In this document: positions 50,302 to 63,981 of the stretch, in pieces
How the letters are laid out: each line of letters begins with the position of its first letter
How positions within the stretch are numbered: position 1 is the first letter of the stretch
From: Burkholderiales bacterium RIFCSPHIGHO2_01_FULL_63_240
GTDB lineage: Bacteria > Pseudomonadota > Gammaproteobacteria > Burkholderiales > Burkholderiaceae_C
Reading direction: 5' to 3'
Length of the DNA: 64,000 bases
Assembly (NCBI GenBank): GCA_001770725.1
Contig: MERU01000008.1
Coordinates: 62,001 to 126,000 of the forward strand
Notes under the pieces: model-generated
Database searches by the model: none
The model's input: only the letters and a program-made list of their open reading frames with translations
Told to the model about the DNA's origin: nothing
Made by a program: the position numbers and the translations under genes

Positions 50302-52660
50302 ATGACAAGCCGTACCTTTTCCCTGACCTGGCGCCACGGCGCTTCGGCGGTTGCGCTGGCTGCGCAGACCCTGCTGAACGCACACGCGGCACCTTTGCAA
50401 GTCGACCTGCCCGCCCAGCCTCTGGAGCGCTCGCTGGCTCAATTGGCCCGCCAGGCAGGCTTGCAGTTGATGATGCCGGCCGAAGCTGTGGGCGATCGGC
50501 GCGCAGCACGCGTAAACGGTTCTCTCGAACTCAGCGATGCCCTCGCGCAGTTGCTGATGGGCACCAGGCTGCGTGGCCGCGTCGAAGGCAACACCTTGTT
50601 GATCGAGCCGATCCCGGCCCATGCCGCCACATCTGCCGAAGGCCACGATGCGGTGCTGCCAGCTGTCCAGGTCACAGCACAGCGGGAACCAGGCACCGCA
50701 GAGACGGCCTATGCGGCCAAGTCCGCCACGGTGGGCGTGCTGGGTTCCCGTTCGCTCAAGGACACGCCTTACACGATCGAGGTCTACACCCGTGAGCTGC
50801 TGGAGAACCGGCAGGCGCGTTCGCTGGCCGATGCCACCCGTGGTGATGCGGCTGTCAGCCTGTCCTATGGAGACCTAGTCACCGAGAACAACGGCGTGGC
50901 CATTCGTGGCATCAACCCCGACTTCTACACAGGCAGCCGCATCGATGGCATGACCGCACGGGTGCGCGCCTCGGACCTGCCGCTCGAGCATTTCGAGAGC
51001 GTCGAGGTGCTCAAAGGCGCGGGAGCCTTCCTGTACGGTTTCGGTGCGCCTGGTGGGGTCGTGAACTACGCGCTCAAGCGTCCGACCGATGAACCCTTGC
51101 GTCGTCTGAGCACACAGGTGATGGACAGCGGGCTGTTCCTGGTGCATGGCGACATCGGTGGTCGCCTGGGCGAATCCAAGGCCTTCGGCTATCGCATCAA
51201 CGTGGTCGATGAAGAAGGCGACACCTACATCAATGGCGGCCGTTCAAGGCGCAACTCGGGGTCCTTGGCGGTGGACTGGCGCCTCACCCCCGACATCACC
51301 TGGCGCGCAGATGCCCTGGTGGCGGATCACAAGCGCCGTGGCGGCTACTGGGCCCTGGTCCCAAACGGTGATGGCCTGGCCAACAACTGGAGCGCAGGAG
51401 CGCCACCCGCAGCCATCGACGGCTCACGCAGGTTGGCGCCTTCGTTCACCTCCTACAGCTCCAGCCAAGAGACCTACGGCACGCAACTGGATTGGCGTTT
51501 CGATCCAGACTGGTCACTGAGCGTCTCCTACCGCAGTTCCGAAAATGGCCGTCAGTTCCTGGCACCGGCCATCTTCGCCAGCCCGCAAGGCGACTACAAG
51601 ATGCGCTTTTGGAATTACGCCAATCGGTTCAGCAGCACGGCCACACAGGCCCTGGTCATGGGCAAGCTTCAGACCGGCGAAGTTCGGCATGACGTGGTGT
51701 TGGGCGCATCCAGCACCCGCACCCGCAGCGCCAACATCACTGGCCAGAGCGCCGTGATCGGGGAAGGCAACCTGGCGAATCCCGTTGACTTCACCAACCC
51801 CTTCAGCCATGTCTACGGCCATGGTGAAGCCAACAAGGAATATGACCTGATCAAGCGGCGCGAACTGTTCGCATCCGACACCCTGCACCTGGGTGCAGAC
51901 TGGGATGTGATCCTGGGCCTGCGCCATGGCGAATTGAATGATCGCTACACAAAGTACAAGCGCAGCGCCAACACGCCGACCATCGCGGTGGTGTTCCGGC
52001 CCATCAACAACGTGTCGGTCTACGCCAGTTATGTGGAGGCGCTGGAAGAGGGCTCGACCGCACCGGAGACAGCGCTCAATGCGGGGCAGGTGTTCCCGCC
52101 GCTCAAGAGCAAGCAGATCGAAGTGGGCGCCAAAACGGGTGGGCGTGACTGGACCGCCAGCGCGGCCCTGTTCCACCTGCGTCGGGGCCAGACCTTCACC
52201 AGCGCAGACAATGTTTTCAGCCAGGATGGCGAGTCGCGCTACCAGGGCATCGAGCTGTCGGGCAAAGCCCGCCTGAGCCGCCAGTGGCTGGCCACGGCCA
52301 GCTACCTGTGGCTGGATGCGACCAGCCAGAAGACCACCAAGGGAGAGCTGGATGGCAAGAAGATCCCGGGCATCGCCAAGCAGCAGGTGGCAGGTTACGC
52401 TGAATACCGTGTCACTGGCTTGCCATTGATCTTGACGGCAGGCGCACGTTACGTGGGCAAACAGCCGCTGGACCCCAACGGCCGATGGAACGTCTCGTCC
52501 GTGACCTTGCTGGATGCCGGTGCCCGTTATGAGAGCCAATTCAATGGCTTGCCGCTGATCATCCGCCTGAATGTGGACAACCTGGCCAACAAGGCTTACT
52601 GGGTCGCCCAGGCCAAGAGCACCAGCCTGATGCAGGGAGCACCGCGCACGGTCAAGCTCG

Positions 52661-52680
<20 letters not shown>
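50302..52680 (+). CDS. TonB-dependent siderophore receptor with STN signalling domain
   Basis: A 792-residue outer-membrane receptor. Signal peptide about 1-28, then an STN domain about 32-105 (LQVDLPAQPLERSLAQLARQAG, LELSDALAQLL), which contacts the FecR domain across the periplasm; plug domain about 150-260 (NNGVAIRGINPDFY, HFESVEVLKGAGAFLYGFGAPGG) and a 22-strand barrel ending AQIDF with terminal Phe. Ferric-siderophore uptake is likely; the ligand is unknown. GAGGATG precedes the ATG. It follows the sigma/FecR fusion by 73 bp, as receptor genes do in cell-surface-signalling systems. Confidence 0.92.
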
Positions 52681-56504
<3,824 letters not shown>

Positions 56505-56524
56505 TGTCTCGTTGGAACACGCAA

Positions 56525-56549
56525 ACGCCCGGGCCACCCGGGCGTTTTT
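56525..56549 (+). terminator. gyrB terminator
   Basis: ACGCCCGGG (56525-56533) and CCCGGGCGT (56537-56545) form a perfect stem with a CCA loop, followed by TTTTT. Confidence 0.9.
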
Positions 56550-56619
56550 GCTTCTGATCGGCACCCGTGACCTGCCCGAACGAGCGTTGGTTTAGAGTGA
56601 TTCAAGGAGGAGCTTTGAC

Positions 56620-58044
56620 ATGCACGAGATCATTTGCCCGCACTGCCACAAGGCGTTCAAGATCGACGAGGCCGGGTACGCGGACATCCTCAAGCAGGTG
56701 CGTGACAAGGACTTCGATCAGCAACTGCATGAACGCTTGGCGTTGGCCGAGCAGGAAAAGCAAAACGCCGTCGAGCTGGCGACCAGCAAGGTCACCCATG
56801 AGCTGCAAATGCAGGCCTCGGCCAAAGAGGTCGAGATCCAGCAATTGAAGGCCAAGCTGCAGGCCGGTGAGGTCGCGCAGAAGTTGGCCGTGAACGAGGC
56901 CTTGAGCACGGTCGAAAAGCAGCGTGATGCACTGGCCAACGAGCTGGCCCAGGCCAGGCATGACAAAGAGGCCGCAACCAGGTTGGCCGAAGCCAAGCTG
57001 CTGGCTGAGTTGCAGAAAACGGCTGCAAGCAAAGACGCCGAGATCCAAGGCCTGAAGGCGCAGCTCGATGCCATCGCCACGGCTCAGAAGCTGGCCATCA
57101 CGCAAGCCGTGAACGCGGTCGAGAAAGAGCGCGATGAGCTCAAAGGCAGCCTCGAGCGCTCAGAGCTCGAGAAGCAGCTCGCCGAGAAATCGCTCAAGGA
57201 CAAGTACGAGACGCAGATCAAGGACCGCGACGACGCGATCGAGCGCCTGCGCGACATGAAGGCCCGTCTGTCGACCAAGATGGTGGGCGAAACGCTGGAG
57301 CAGCACTGCGAGACCGAGTTCAACCGCATCAGGGCCACGGCCTTTCCTCGCGCCTATTTCGAGAAAGACAACGACGCGCGCACCGGCAGCAAGGGCGACT
57401 ACATCTTCAGGGACAAGGACGAGGCGGGCACGGAGATCGTCTCGGTCATGTTCGAGATGAAGAACGAGAGCGACCGCACCGCCACGAAGGGCCGCAACGA
57501 GGACTTCCTCAAGGAGCTCGACAAGGACCGGACAGAAAAAGGCTGCGAGTACGCCGTGCTGGTGTCCTTGCTGGAGCCTGACAGCGAGCTCTACAACTCA
57601 GGGATCGTCGATGTGTCCCATCGCCATCCCAAGATGTACGTGGTGCGGCCTCAGTTCTTCATCCCCATCATCACCTTGCTTCGCAATGCGGCGATGAATT
57701 CACTCCAGTACAAAACCGAGCTCGCCTTGGTGAAGGCCCAGAACATCGACATCACGAACTTCGAGAACGAACTCGATTCGTTCAAGACGGCGTTTGCCAA
57801 GAACTACGACCTGGCCTCCAGGCGGTTCGAGACGGCCATCACCGAAATCGACAAGTCGATCGACCACCTTCAAAAGACCAAGGAGGCCTTGCTGGGCGCA
57901 GATCGCAACCTGCGCCTGGCCAATGACAAGGCTCAGGATGTGACGATCAAGAAGCTCACGCGTGGCAACCCCACGATGGCGCAGAAGTTCTCGGAGCTCA
58001 AGGACGAGGGGCCGCCTGGGCCGCTCGTGCCTGTGTCCCCCTAA
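56620..58044 (+). CDS. DUF2130 protein with predicted PD-(D/E)XK-like core
   Basis: A 474-residue protein. A zinc-ribbon-like CPHC (Cys6, Cys9) opens the chain; residues about 30-215 are a long coiled coil with an internal repeat ([18 protein letters not shown] and [18 protein letters not shown]); the DUF2130 domain covers about 220-440. Its core has Asp260 in [10 protein letters not shown] and Glu279-x-Lys281 in VMFEMKNES, spaced as a PD-(D/E)XK nuclease active site. SMC/RmuC-like architecture suggests DNA binding or cleavage; biological role unproven. A DUF2130 gene directly before a CHAT gene is notable. Confidence 0.85.
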   Translation: MHEIICPHCHKAFKIDEAGYADILKQVRDKDFDQQLHERLALAEQEKQNAVELATSKVTHELQMQASAKEVEIQQLKAKLQAGEVAQKLAVNEALSTVEKQRDALANELAQARHDKEAATRLAEAKLLAELQKTAASKDAEIQGLKAQLDAIATAQKLAITQAVNAVEKERDELKGSLERSELEKQLAEKSLKDKYETQIKDRDDAIERLRDMKARLSTKMVGETLEQHCETEFNRIRATAFPRAYFEKDNDARTGSKGDYIFRDKDEAGTEIVSVMFEMKNESDRTATKGRNEDFLKELDKDRTEKGCEYAVLVSLLEPDSELYNSGIVDVSHRHPKMYVVRPQFFIPIITLLRNAAMNSLQYKTELALVKAQNIDITNFENELDSFKTAFAKNYDLASRRFETAITEIDKSIDHLQKTKEALLGADRNLRLANDKAQDVTIKKLTRGNPTMAQKFSELKDEGPPGPLVPVSP

Positions 58045-58163
58045 GGCTTGGGGGAGACACCTGTTGACGGTCAAGGCCGCGACAAAACACGCGCAAGCCG
58101 CCACCTGCCCGTGGCATGCTCCCCCACGGCGCTCAGCCGCAGGCACACGACAGGGGAGTCACG

Positions 58164-60509
58164 ATGGCCACACCACAGCAGGACCAGGACCACGATTGGG
58201 ACCTGACCGATCCGCCCCGCGTGTTGCCCGCGCTGCTGCTGCCGGCCACCTTGCTGGCGCAAGACGCCCTGCCCCGCCTGCTGGCCAGCCAAGCCGACAC
58301 CCTGGCGGTGCGGCGCGTCGAGGGCCTGACCGTCTACTGGTACAGCTTCCCGATGGACTGGGCGCGCGAACGCGTGCGCCAGGCCGACCCGCAGGCCACG
58401 CTCAAGCGCGTGCTCGACCTGCACGAATTCATGTCGGCGCCCGTTCGTTCGGCCAACGACAGCGCGCTGCAAGCGCCCCTGGACCGCGATGCCGTGGTGC
58501 TGGACGGCGATCGCTTCGTGGGCGTGCAGCCGCCGCGCCCAGCCCAGGGCAGGCCTGTTCAGGCCCCGGTGACGTCGCCTGCGATGGCGGCTCCGCCGAC
58601 CCGCCAACCCGCAACCAGCCGTCGGCCGCACACAGGTCAGGAGCAGTTTGGCCAGGTGCAGCAGCAAGTCCAGCACCAGGAGCGCAGCCCCTTCACCCAG
58701 CACCAGAACGCGATGCCGCCAGAGACGGCGCTTCCTGAAGTGGCGACCCCGGAAATGGCCGGCGCCGAGCCGCCGAGTTTCGCCATCGAGATGGCCCCCG
58801 AAGCGATGCCCGAGGCCCTGCCTGAAACCGCCGCGCCGTCCACGCCGCCGCAGCCTTTCAGCGCCCACCCTCGCCTGGACGCGCCCGACACCGTCCAGCC
58901 CCGCCAGGCCTTCACCGTCACCGTGGGCCTGGCCGAGCAGGCGCAAGCCGGCGTCATCGGTGGCCCGGTGGTGCTGGACTTGCCCGCCAACGTGCAAACC
59001 TTCGAGCTGGGCGTGCAACTCATCGTCGACGGCTTCGAGGCGCCGGCAGGCCAGGGCCTGCAAGCCACGCTGCAGGTCAACCGCGCCCGCCCGGGTGACG
59101 CCACCGTGCAGTTCCAACTGGTGGCACCCGGCCTGGCCAGTGACGAGCCCACGCGCCTGAGCAGCCTGCGCGTGCTCTACCTGTTCGAAGGCCAGGTGTG
59201 CGGCATGGCGCTGCGCCGCATCGCGGTGGTGGCCAGCCAACCCCAAGGCGCCGAACCCCAGCCTGCGCACGTGCAAGGCCATGGCCAAGTCTGGACGCAA
59301 TCCACACCGCAGGCCAGCGCCGTGAACGTGCAGACCGGCTTGCCCCCCGTGGACCTCACCGTCGTCATCGACCAGCCCGATGGCGACCCCAGCCAGGGCC
59401 GCTTCGTGTGGCGCTTCACCTCGCCGCACACCACCGACCTGCTGCATCAGGCGGTGCCTTCCGACCTGGGCACCGGTGGCGCAGAGTTCGGTGGCAAGGT
59501 GATCACCGAGGTGCACCAGGCCACCTTGCTCGACATGGCCGAGCTCATGGTCACGGGCCTGGGCCGCACCATCCACGACGCGGCGCCGCCCGAGCTCTGG
59601 CAGGCCTTGCGCACGGTGCACCGCGCCATGCAGGCGGCGGGCGAGCAACGTGCGCTCAACGTGCTGCTGCTCACCGCCGAGCCCCACGTGCCCTGGGAGC
59701 TGGCCTTGTTCGACGACGCCGACAAGCTCATCGCCGACGCACCGCCGCTGCTGGGCTGCCAGGTGAACCTGGGCCGCTGGCCGCTCGACCACAGCGAGCT
59801 GCCGCCGCGCGCCCACATCGAGGTGCAGCACATGGCCGCCGTGGTGGGCGACTACGCCGCACGCTCGGGCTGGCGCAAGCTGCAGCAGGCCATGGAAGAA
59901 GGCGCCCAGCTGGTGCAGCGCTACCAGGCCGTGCAACTGGCCGCCGACGCGCCGCAGATCAAGAAGCTGCTCACCGCGCGGCTGGGCGACGTTGACCCGG
60001 GCCACGGTGCCGAGGCCGTGCACTTCGCCTGCCACGGCGAGGCGATGCAACAACACGCGCTGGACGCGGCCGTCATCCTGGCCGACGGCATGCGCCTGAG
60101 CCCGCTGGTGTTCGCCAACGCGCCCCTGGGCAAGCGCTCGTCGCCCTTTCTGTTCATGAACGCCTGCCAGGTGGGCAAGGCCAGCGAGCTGCTGGCCTCG
60201 TTCTCGGGCTTCGCGGGCGAGGCCATCAAGGGCGGCTTTCGGGGCTTCCTGGCGCCGCTGTGGTCGGTCGAAGACCAGCTGGCCCGCGACATCGCCCTGG
60301 GCTTTTACGAGCAGGTCTTTGGCGATGCCGGCCACGCACCGCGCCCCGTGGCCGAGGTGCTGCGCGAGATGCGCGCCCGCTTCGCCGACACCGAGCCCAA
60401 CAGCCTCACGCGCCTGGCCTACGTCTTCTATGGCCACCCCGGCCTGACCCTGAGCCGCAAACCCTCATCCACGTCATCCCCCTCGTCCACCCCGGAGCCC
60501 CAACCATGA
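58164..60509 (+). CDS. CHAT-domain cysteine protease
   Basis: A 781-residue protein. An unrecognised alpha/beta N-terminal domain (about 10-120), a Pro/Gln-rich disordered linker (about 122-232), a beta-rich middle domain (about 233-356), and a CHAT caspase-like domain (about 395-765). The catalytic dyad is visible: His624 in VHFACHGE and Cys668 in LFMNACQVG; VPWELALF and FLAPLWSVEDQLA are further CHAT motifs. There are no TPR repeats. GGGGAG lies before the ATG. The last codons overlap the hydrolase ATG (ATGA), so the two are coupled. CHAT proteases act in programmed death and anti-phage systems. Confidence 0.85.
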   Translation: MATPQQDQDHDWDLTDPPRVLPALLLPATLLAQDALPRLLASQADTLAVRRVEGLTVYWYSFPMDWARERVRQADPQATLKRVLDLHEFMSAPVRSANDSALQAPLDRDAVVLDGDRFVGVQPPRPAQGRPVQAPVTSPAMAAPPTRQPATSRRPHTGQEQFGQVQQQVQHQERSPFTQHQNAMPPETALPEVATPEMAGAEPPSFAIEMAPEAMPEALPETAAPSTPPQPFSAHPRLDAPDTVQPRQAFTVTVGLAEQAQAGVIGGPVVLDLPANVQTFELGVQLIVDGFEAPAGQGLQATLQVNRARPGDATVQFQLVAPGLASDEPTRLSSLRVLYLFEGQVCGMALRRIAVVASQPQGAEPQPAHVQGHGQVWTQSTPQASAVNVQTGLPPVDLTVVIDQPDGDPSQGRFVWRFTSPHTTDLLHQAVPSDLGTGGAEFGGKVITEVHQATLLDMAELMVTGLGRTIHDAAPPELWQALRTVHRAMQAAGEQRALNVLLLTAEPHVPWELALFDDADKLIADAPPLLGCQVNLGRWPLDHSELPPRAHIEVQHMAAVVGDYAARSGWRKLQQAMEEGAQLVQRYQAVQLAADAPQIKKLLTARLGDVDPGHGAEAVHFACHGEAMQQHALDAAVILADGMRLSPLVFANAPLGKRSSPFLFMNACQVGKASELLASFSGFAGEAIKGGFRGFLAPLWSVEDQLARDIALGFYEQVFGDAGHAPRPVAEVLREMRARFADTEPNSLTRLAYVFYGHPGLTLSRKPSSTSSPSSTPEPQP

Positions 60510-61996
60510 CCACCCTGCACGGCGGCAGCCAAGCCATCTCCCTCGGCGGCAACCTCACGCTGCGCGCGCCCGGCCTCACGGGCCAGGCCCGCGTGCTGCC
60601 CCCGCGCCAGCCCGGCACGCGCGGCGAAGAGCTCGTCACGCCTGCGCTGGACGCGGCCCTGGCCCAGGCGGGCCTGGAGGAAGTCGCCACCGTCGAGCTG
60701 CAAGTCAACGTCGTGCCGCAGCCGCTGGCGGCCACGTCCATGCGCGGCCCCGATGGCGCCGATGCCTTCGAGCTCGAAGCCGCCGACCCGGGCCCTGACC
60801 ACGGCCAGGTGGTGCTGTCCATCGACGAAGCCGGCGCCATGCACTGGCACTACCCGCTGGACGACGACCTGAACGTGCAGCCTGCGGCCACGCGCGGTGG
60901 TGGGCCGTCGCTGCGCTACCGCATCCCCAAAGAAGTGGCTGTGGCGCCGCCCACGCTGGCCGAGCAAGCCACCACGCGCAGCCTCATCGGCCTGGTCGGG
61001 CGCAAGCTGCTCAAGGTGCTGATCTACCCCATCGGCGACGCCATCTTCGGCCCCGTCATCGACGCGGCCATGGGCTTTTGGGAAAACAAAAAGCGCCCGC
61101 ACCACCTCAGCCGCTTCCCCTCGGCCGAGCGCCCCGCCCTGACCGCCGCCGACTGGGCCGACCTCAGCCAGGGCCCGGCGCTGCTGTGGGTGCACGGCAC
61201 CTTCAGCTCGTCGCGCGCGGCCTTCGGGGGCCTGGACACCGGCACATTGGGCACGCTGCTGCCGCGCTATGGCCAGCGCTCCTTCGCGTTCGACCACCCG
61301 AGCGTCTCGGCCTCGCCGATGGAAAACGCCCGCTGGTTCTTCAGCCAGATGCCGGCCGACGCCAAGCTCGAGGTCGACATCGTCTGCCACAGCCGTGGTG
61401 GATTGCTCAGCCGCCTGCTGGCCCTGCCTGCGCTGTGCGGCGGCGACGCCAGCCGCTTCAAGGTGCGCCGCATCGTGCTGGTGGGGGCGGCCAACGCCGG
61501 CACGCCGCTGGCCGATCCGGATCACGTCGTCGCCTTCCTGGACCGCACCACCACCGCGCTGAACCTGACCTCGGCCACGCCCGACTGGGCCGACGCGCTG
61601 GAGGTGGTGATGGCAGCCGTCAAGGTGATCGGCCATGCGGGCCTCAAGGGCCTGGACGGCCTGGCCTCGATGCGGCCCGAGAACGACTTCCTCAAGCAGC
61701 TCAACACCACGCCGCTGCCGGGCACCGAGCTGTACGGCATCGGCGCCGACTTCGAGCCGGCGGGCTTCGGCCTGGGCGCGGCCTTCTGCACGGGGGTGGA
61801 CTCGGTGATCGACCGCGTGTTCGACACCCAGCCCAACGACCTGGTCGTGCCCACGCTGGGCATGTCGACCTGGGGCGGCGCGCTGCAGGTGCCCGCCGAG
61901 CGCTACCTGAGCTTCCCGGCGGCCAAGGGCGTGATGCACACCCAGTACTTCTTGCAGGACGACACCCGCAAGAAGCTCATCGAGTGGCTGAGCTGA
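60506..61996 (+). CDS. alpha/beta hydrolase (lipase/esterase-like), coupled to the CHAT protease
   Basis: A 496-residue protein. An N-terminal about 140-residue region with a beta-rich character (IDEAGAMHWHYPLDDDLN), a short hydrophobic helix (about 160-190, LIGLVGRKLLKVLIYPIGDA) that could touch membranes, then an alpha/beta hydrolase fold: oxyanion LLWVHGTFSSSR, nucleophile elbow CHSRGG with Ser296 (the first Gly of GxSxG is Cys), acid QPNDLVVPT (Asp445) and His478 in GVMHTQYF. The triad is complete. Translationally coupled to the CHAT gene and probably its partner or substrate. Confidence 0.82.
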   Translation: MTTLHGGSQAISLGGNLTLRAPGLTGQARVLPPRQPGTRGEELVTPALDAALAQAGLEEVATVELQVNVVPQPLAATSMRGPDGADAFELEAADPGPDHGQVVLSIDEAGAMHWHYPLDDDLNVQPAATRGGGPSLRYRIPKEVAVAPPTLAEQATTRSLIGLVGRKLLKVLIYPIGDAIFGPVIDAAMGFWENKKRPHHLSRFPSAERPALTAADWADLSQGPALLWVHGTFSSSRAAFGGLDTGTLGTLLPRYGQRSFAFDHPSVSASPMENARWFFSQMPADAKLEVDIVCHSRGGLLSRLLALPALCGGDASRFKVRRIVLVGAANAGTPLADPDHVVAFLDRTTTALNLTSATPDWADALEVVMAAVKVIGHAGLKGLDGLASMRPENDFLKQLNTTPLPGTELYGIGADFEPAGFGLGAAFCTGVDSVIDRVFDTQPNDLVVPTLGMSTWGGALQVPAERYLSFPAAKGVMHTQYFLQDDTRKKLIEWLS

Positions 61997-62045
61997 CGCA
62001 TCCCGCGTCAGCCCGTTGGGCGCGTCCAGCGCATGCAGCGCTGGA
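61992..62045. terminator. two hairpins between convergent genes
   Basis: GCTGACGC-ATCCC-GCGTCAGC (61992-62012) overlaps the hydrolase stop, and TCCAGCGC-ATGCA-GCGCTGGA (62025-62045) precedes the end of the opposite PEP-CTERM gene. Both are perfect 8-bp stems but lack T tracts, so termination may be factor-assisted. Confidence 0.4.
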
Positions 62046-62054
62046 TGCCCTGCC

Positions 62055-63050
62055 TCAGGCGCGCTGGCGGCGGCGGGCAGCGACGCCCAGGGCGGCCAGG
62101 CCAGCCACGAGCAGGCCGAACGTTTCGGGCTCGGGCACGGCGGGAGCCGGGGCGCTGAGCACGAACAGCGTGGAGGTGGCGTTCAGCGGCGCACCGGCGT
62201 CCTGGGCCTGCTCGGCCACCACGTAGATCACGCCCTGCTCATCGACGGTCACGCCTTCGATGCCCTGGGTGGTCAGGCCGCTGAGGTCCAGGCTGGAGAC
62301 CAGCTGACCGGTGCGGGTGACCTCAACCAGCTTGCGCGAGTCCAGGCTGAGGATCAGCAGGTTGTCCAGGTCGGTGCCCGACAGGCTGTTCACGCCAGAG
62401 AGCACCTGCACGTCGGACAGGCTGTCCAGGCCCATCAGCGTGGCGTCGAACAGGATCGGCAAGCTGGTGCTGCCCGTGCCCAGACCGAAGCTCAGCGAGC
62501 CGGCGCGCACTTCCTGCGGGCCGCGCGAAGGGCGCAGCGGGTCGTTGTCCTGCTTGACGGTCACGAAGCTGCCGTTGCGGGCGTCGTAGCTGATGCCTTC
62601 GATGCCGATGTTGCTGGCGCTGTAATTGCTGATGGTGGCGTAGGGCGTGGTGCCCAGGGCCTGCGTGCCGCCAGCGGCGAAGGTGAAGCTGTAGGCGCGC
62701 TGCGGGCGCTCATCGACCAGGGCCAGGCGGCCATTGCCCAGGTAGGTCAGGCCTTCGGCGTCGTTGTTGGTGCTGCCGGTGCCGGCCCAGTTCAGGGCCA
62801 TGGTGCCCACCACGGTGCCGGTGCGGGTGATTTCGATCACGCCCTTGCCCTCGTCGCCGACGACGAACAGGGTGCCGCGGTCGGCGGCGTAGGTCACGGC
62901 GGAAGCCTCCAGGCCCATGCCGTCGAGGTTATCGAGGCGGTCAATCTGGTGGGTGGCGGAGAGCTGGTAGCGCGACAGGTCCAGGCCAGCGGCTTGGGCG
63001 CCCAGGGTGCTCAGGGCCAGTGCGGCGCCCAGGATGAGGTTGAACTTCAT
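62055..63050 (-). CDS. PEP-CTERM protein with SdiA-regulated/phytase-like beta-propeller
   Basis: A 331-residue exported protein with a signal peptide (ALSTLGAQAAG). The body is a propeller-like repeat of beta blades: VTYAADRGTLFVVGDEGKGVIEI, AEGLTYLGNGRLALVDERP, IEGISYDARNGSFVTVKQ and IEGVTVDEQGVIYVVAEQ, the pattern of SdiA-regulated and esterase-like phytase proteins. The C-terminus AVPEPETFGLLVAGLAALGV plus AARRRQR is a PEP-CTERM signal. The ligand or activity is unknown. It lies 44 bp downstream of another PEP-CTERM gene in the same orientation. Confidence 0.87.
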   Translation of the reverse strand: MKFNLILGAALALSTLGAQAAGLDLSRYQLSATHQIDRLDNLDGMGLEASAVTYAADRGTLFVVGDEGKGVIEITRTGTVVGTMALNWAGTGSTNNDAEGLTYLGNGRLALVDERPQRAYSFTFAAGGTQALGTTPYATISNYSASNIGIEGISYDARNGSFVTVKQDNDPLRPSRGPQEVRAGSLSFGLGTGSTSLPILFDATLMGLDSLSDVQVLSGVNSLSGTDLDNLLILSLDSRKLVEVTRTGQLVSSLDLSGLTTQGIEGVTVDEQGVIYVVAEQAQDAGAPLNATSTLFVLSAPAPAVPEPETFGLLVAGLAALGVAARRRQRA

Positions 63051-63094
63051 GTTGGATCTCGGTGTTGCGTTGTCTGGGGGGATCGTTCCGGCGC

Positions 63095-63757
63095 TCAGGC
63101 GCGACGGCGAGCAGCGGCGCCGACCACGGCGACACCAGCCAGCAGCAGGGCCACGCTGGTGGGCTCGGGCACGGCGGGGGCCAGGGCGAACACGCCGGGG
63201 TTGGCCACGAAGGTGCCGACCGTCGAGTTGATCGAGCCGAACGCATCACCGGCGCTGGAGAGCACCCAGTTGATCGATGTGGCGTCGTTCAGCGAGGCCA
63301 GGTTGCGGGGGTTGCCGCTGATGTCCAGGGTGCGGATGCTGCCGGGAACGTAGGAGGAGTCGCCAAAGCGCAGGGAGTCGACCACGGCGCCGCTGGCATC
63401 GTAGATGTAGATCTGGTCGTTGCGGCCCAGGTTTTGGGTGTTGCCGCCGATCACCTTGACCGAGCTGGCCAGGTTCCAGAAGTTGCGGAAGTCGCTGGCC
63501 TCGTCCTCAGCCAGGATGACCGACTCGCCAGCGGCGACCAGGCCGAAAGCCGACAGGCTCGTGCTGCCCGGGGTGTTGGACTCGTCGTCGAAGGACCAGC
63601 CGGTCATGTCCACGGCGGTGTTGCCCAGGTTGGTCAGCTCGATGAATTCGACGCCGTTGTACATCCACTCGGTGATGGCAACGGGGCTGGCTGCGTGGGC
63701 AGCGTGGCCCAGGCTGAGGGCGGCGGCAAGCAGGGCGGGGCGGACGATGGACTTCAT
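63095..63757 (-). CDS. PEP-CTERM protein with lamin-tail-like domain
   Basis: A 220-residue exported protein. The ATG at 63757 has GGAG eight bases upstream and precedes the signal peptide (LGHAAHAAS); longer reading-frame codons were dropped. The body resembles the lamin tail domain: VAITEWMYNGVEFIELTNLG, MTGWSFDDESNT, FGLVAAGESVILAED and NDQIYIYDASGAVVDSL. The C-terminus AVPEPTSVALLLAGVAVVGA plus AARRRA is a PEP-CTERM signal. First gene of a two-gene PEP-CTERM operon. Confidence 0.87.
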   Translation of the reverse strand: MKSIVRPALLAAALSLGHAAHAASPVAITEWMYNGVEFIELTNLGNTAVDMTGWSFDDESNTPGSTSLSAFGLVAAGESVILAEDEASDFRNFWNLASSVKVIGGNTQNLGRNDQIYIYDASGAVVDSLRFGDSSYVPGSIRTLDISGNPRNLASLNDATSINWVLSSAGDAFGSINSTVGTFVANPGVFALAPAVPEPTSVALLLAGVAVVGAAARRRA

Positions 63758-63795
63758 GGGACGGCTCCGGAAAAGGTTCAGTGCCCGCGAGTCTG

Positions 63796-63811
63796 GGCAA
63801 GGCCGATGACA
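63796..63811 (-). promoter_or_regulatory. degenerate sigma-54-like element before the PEP-CTERM operon
   Basis: On the minus strand TGTCAT-CGGCC-TTGCC keeps the -12 TTGC and the spacing of a sigma-54 promoter but has TGT rather than TGG at -24. It lies about 38 bp before the ATG, as at 42412-42427. Confidence 0.35.
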
Positions 63812-63838
63812 CGGCTGCCGAAGCCCCCGCCACGCCCC

Positions 63839-63856
63839 ATGATCCGATCGGATCAT
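63839..63856. promoter_or_regulatory. 18-bp perfect palindrome
   Basis: ATGATCCGATCGGATCAT is a perfect palindrome between two divergent transcription units, about 28 bp behind the sigma-54-like element. It is a probable regulator binding site; no regulator can be named. Confidence 0.55.
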
Positions 63857-63857
63857 T

Positions 63858-63896
63858 CCGCGTTCAGATGAGCCGAAAGGCTCAGTCGGAACGCGG
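63858..63896. other. stable hairpin with GAAA tetraloop
   Basis: CCGCGTTC pairs with GAACGCGG, and inside it TGAGCC-GAAA-GGCTCA forms a second stem with a GNRA loop. It lies in the gene-free stretch at 63758-63981, before the gene starting at 63982. There is no T tract. It could be a leader structure or a processing site. Confidence 0.45.
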
Positions 63897-63981
63897 GGGG
63901 ATCAGTTCGAAATCGTGACTCCTCCACGACAATCCGGAAACAGGACGCCGTGTCTTGTGGTGGTCATTTGAGGAGTTCGAC

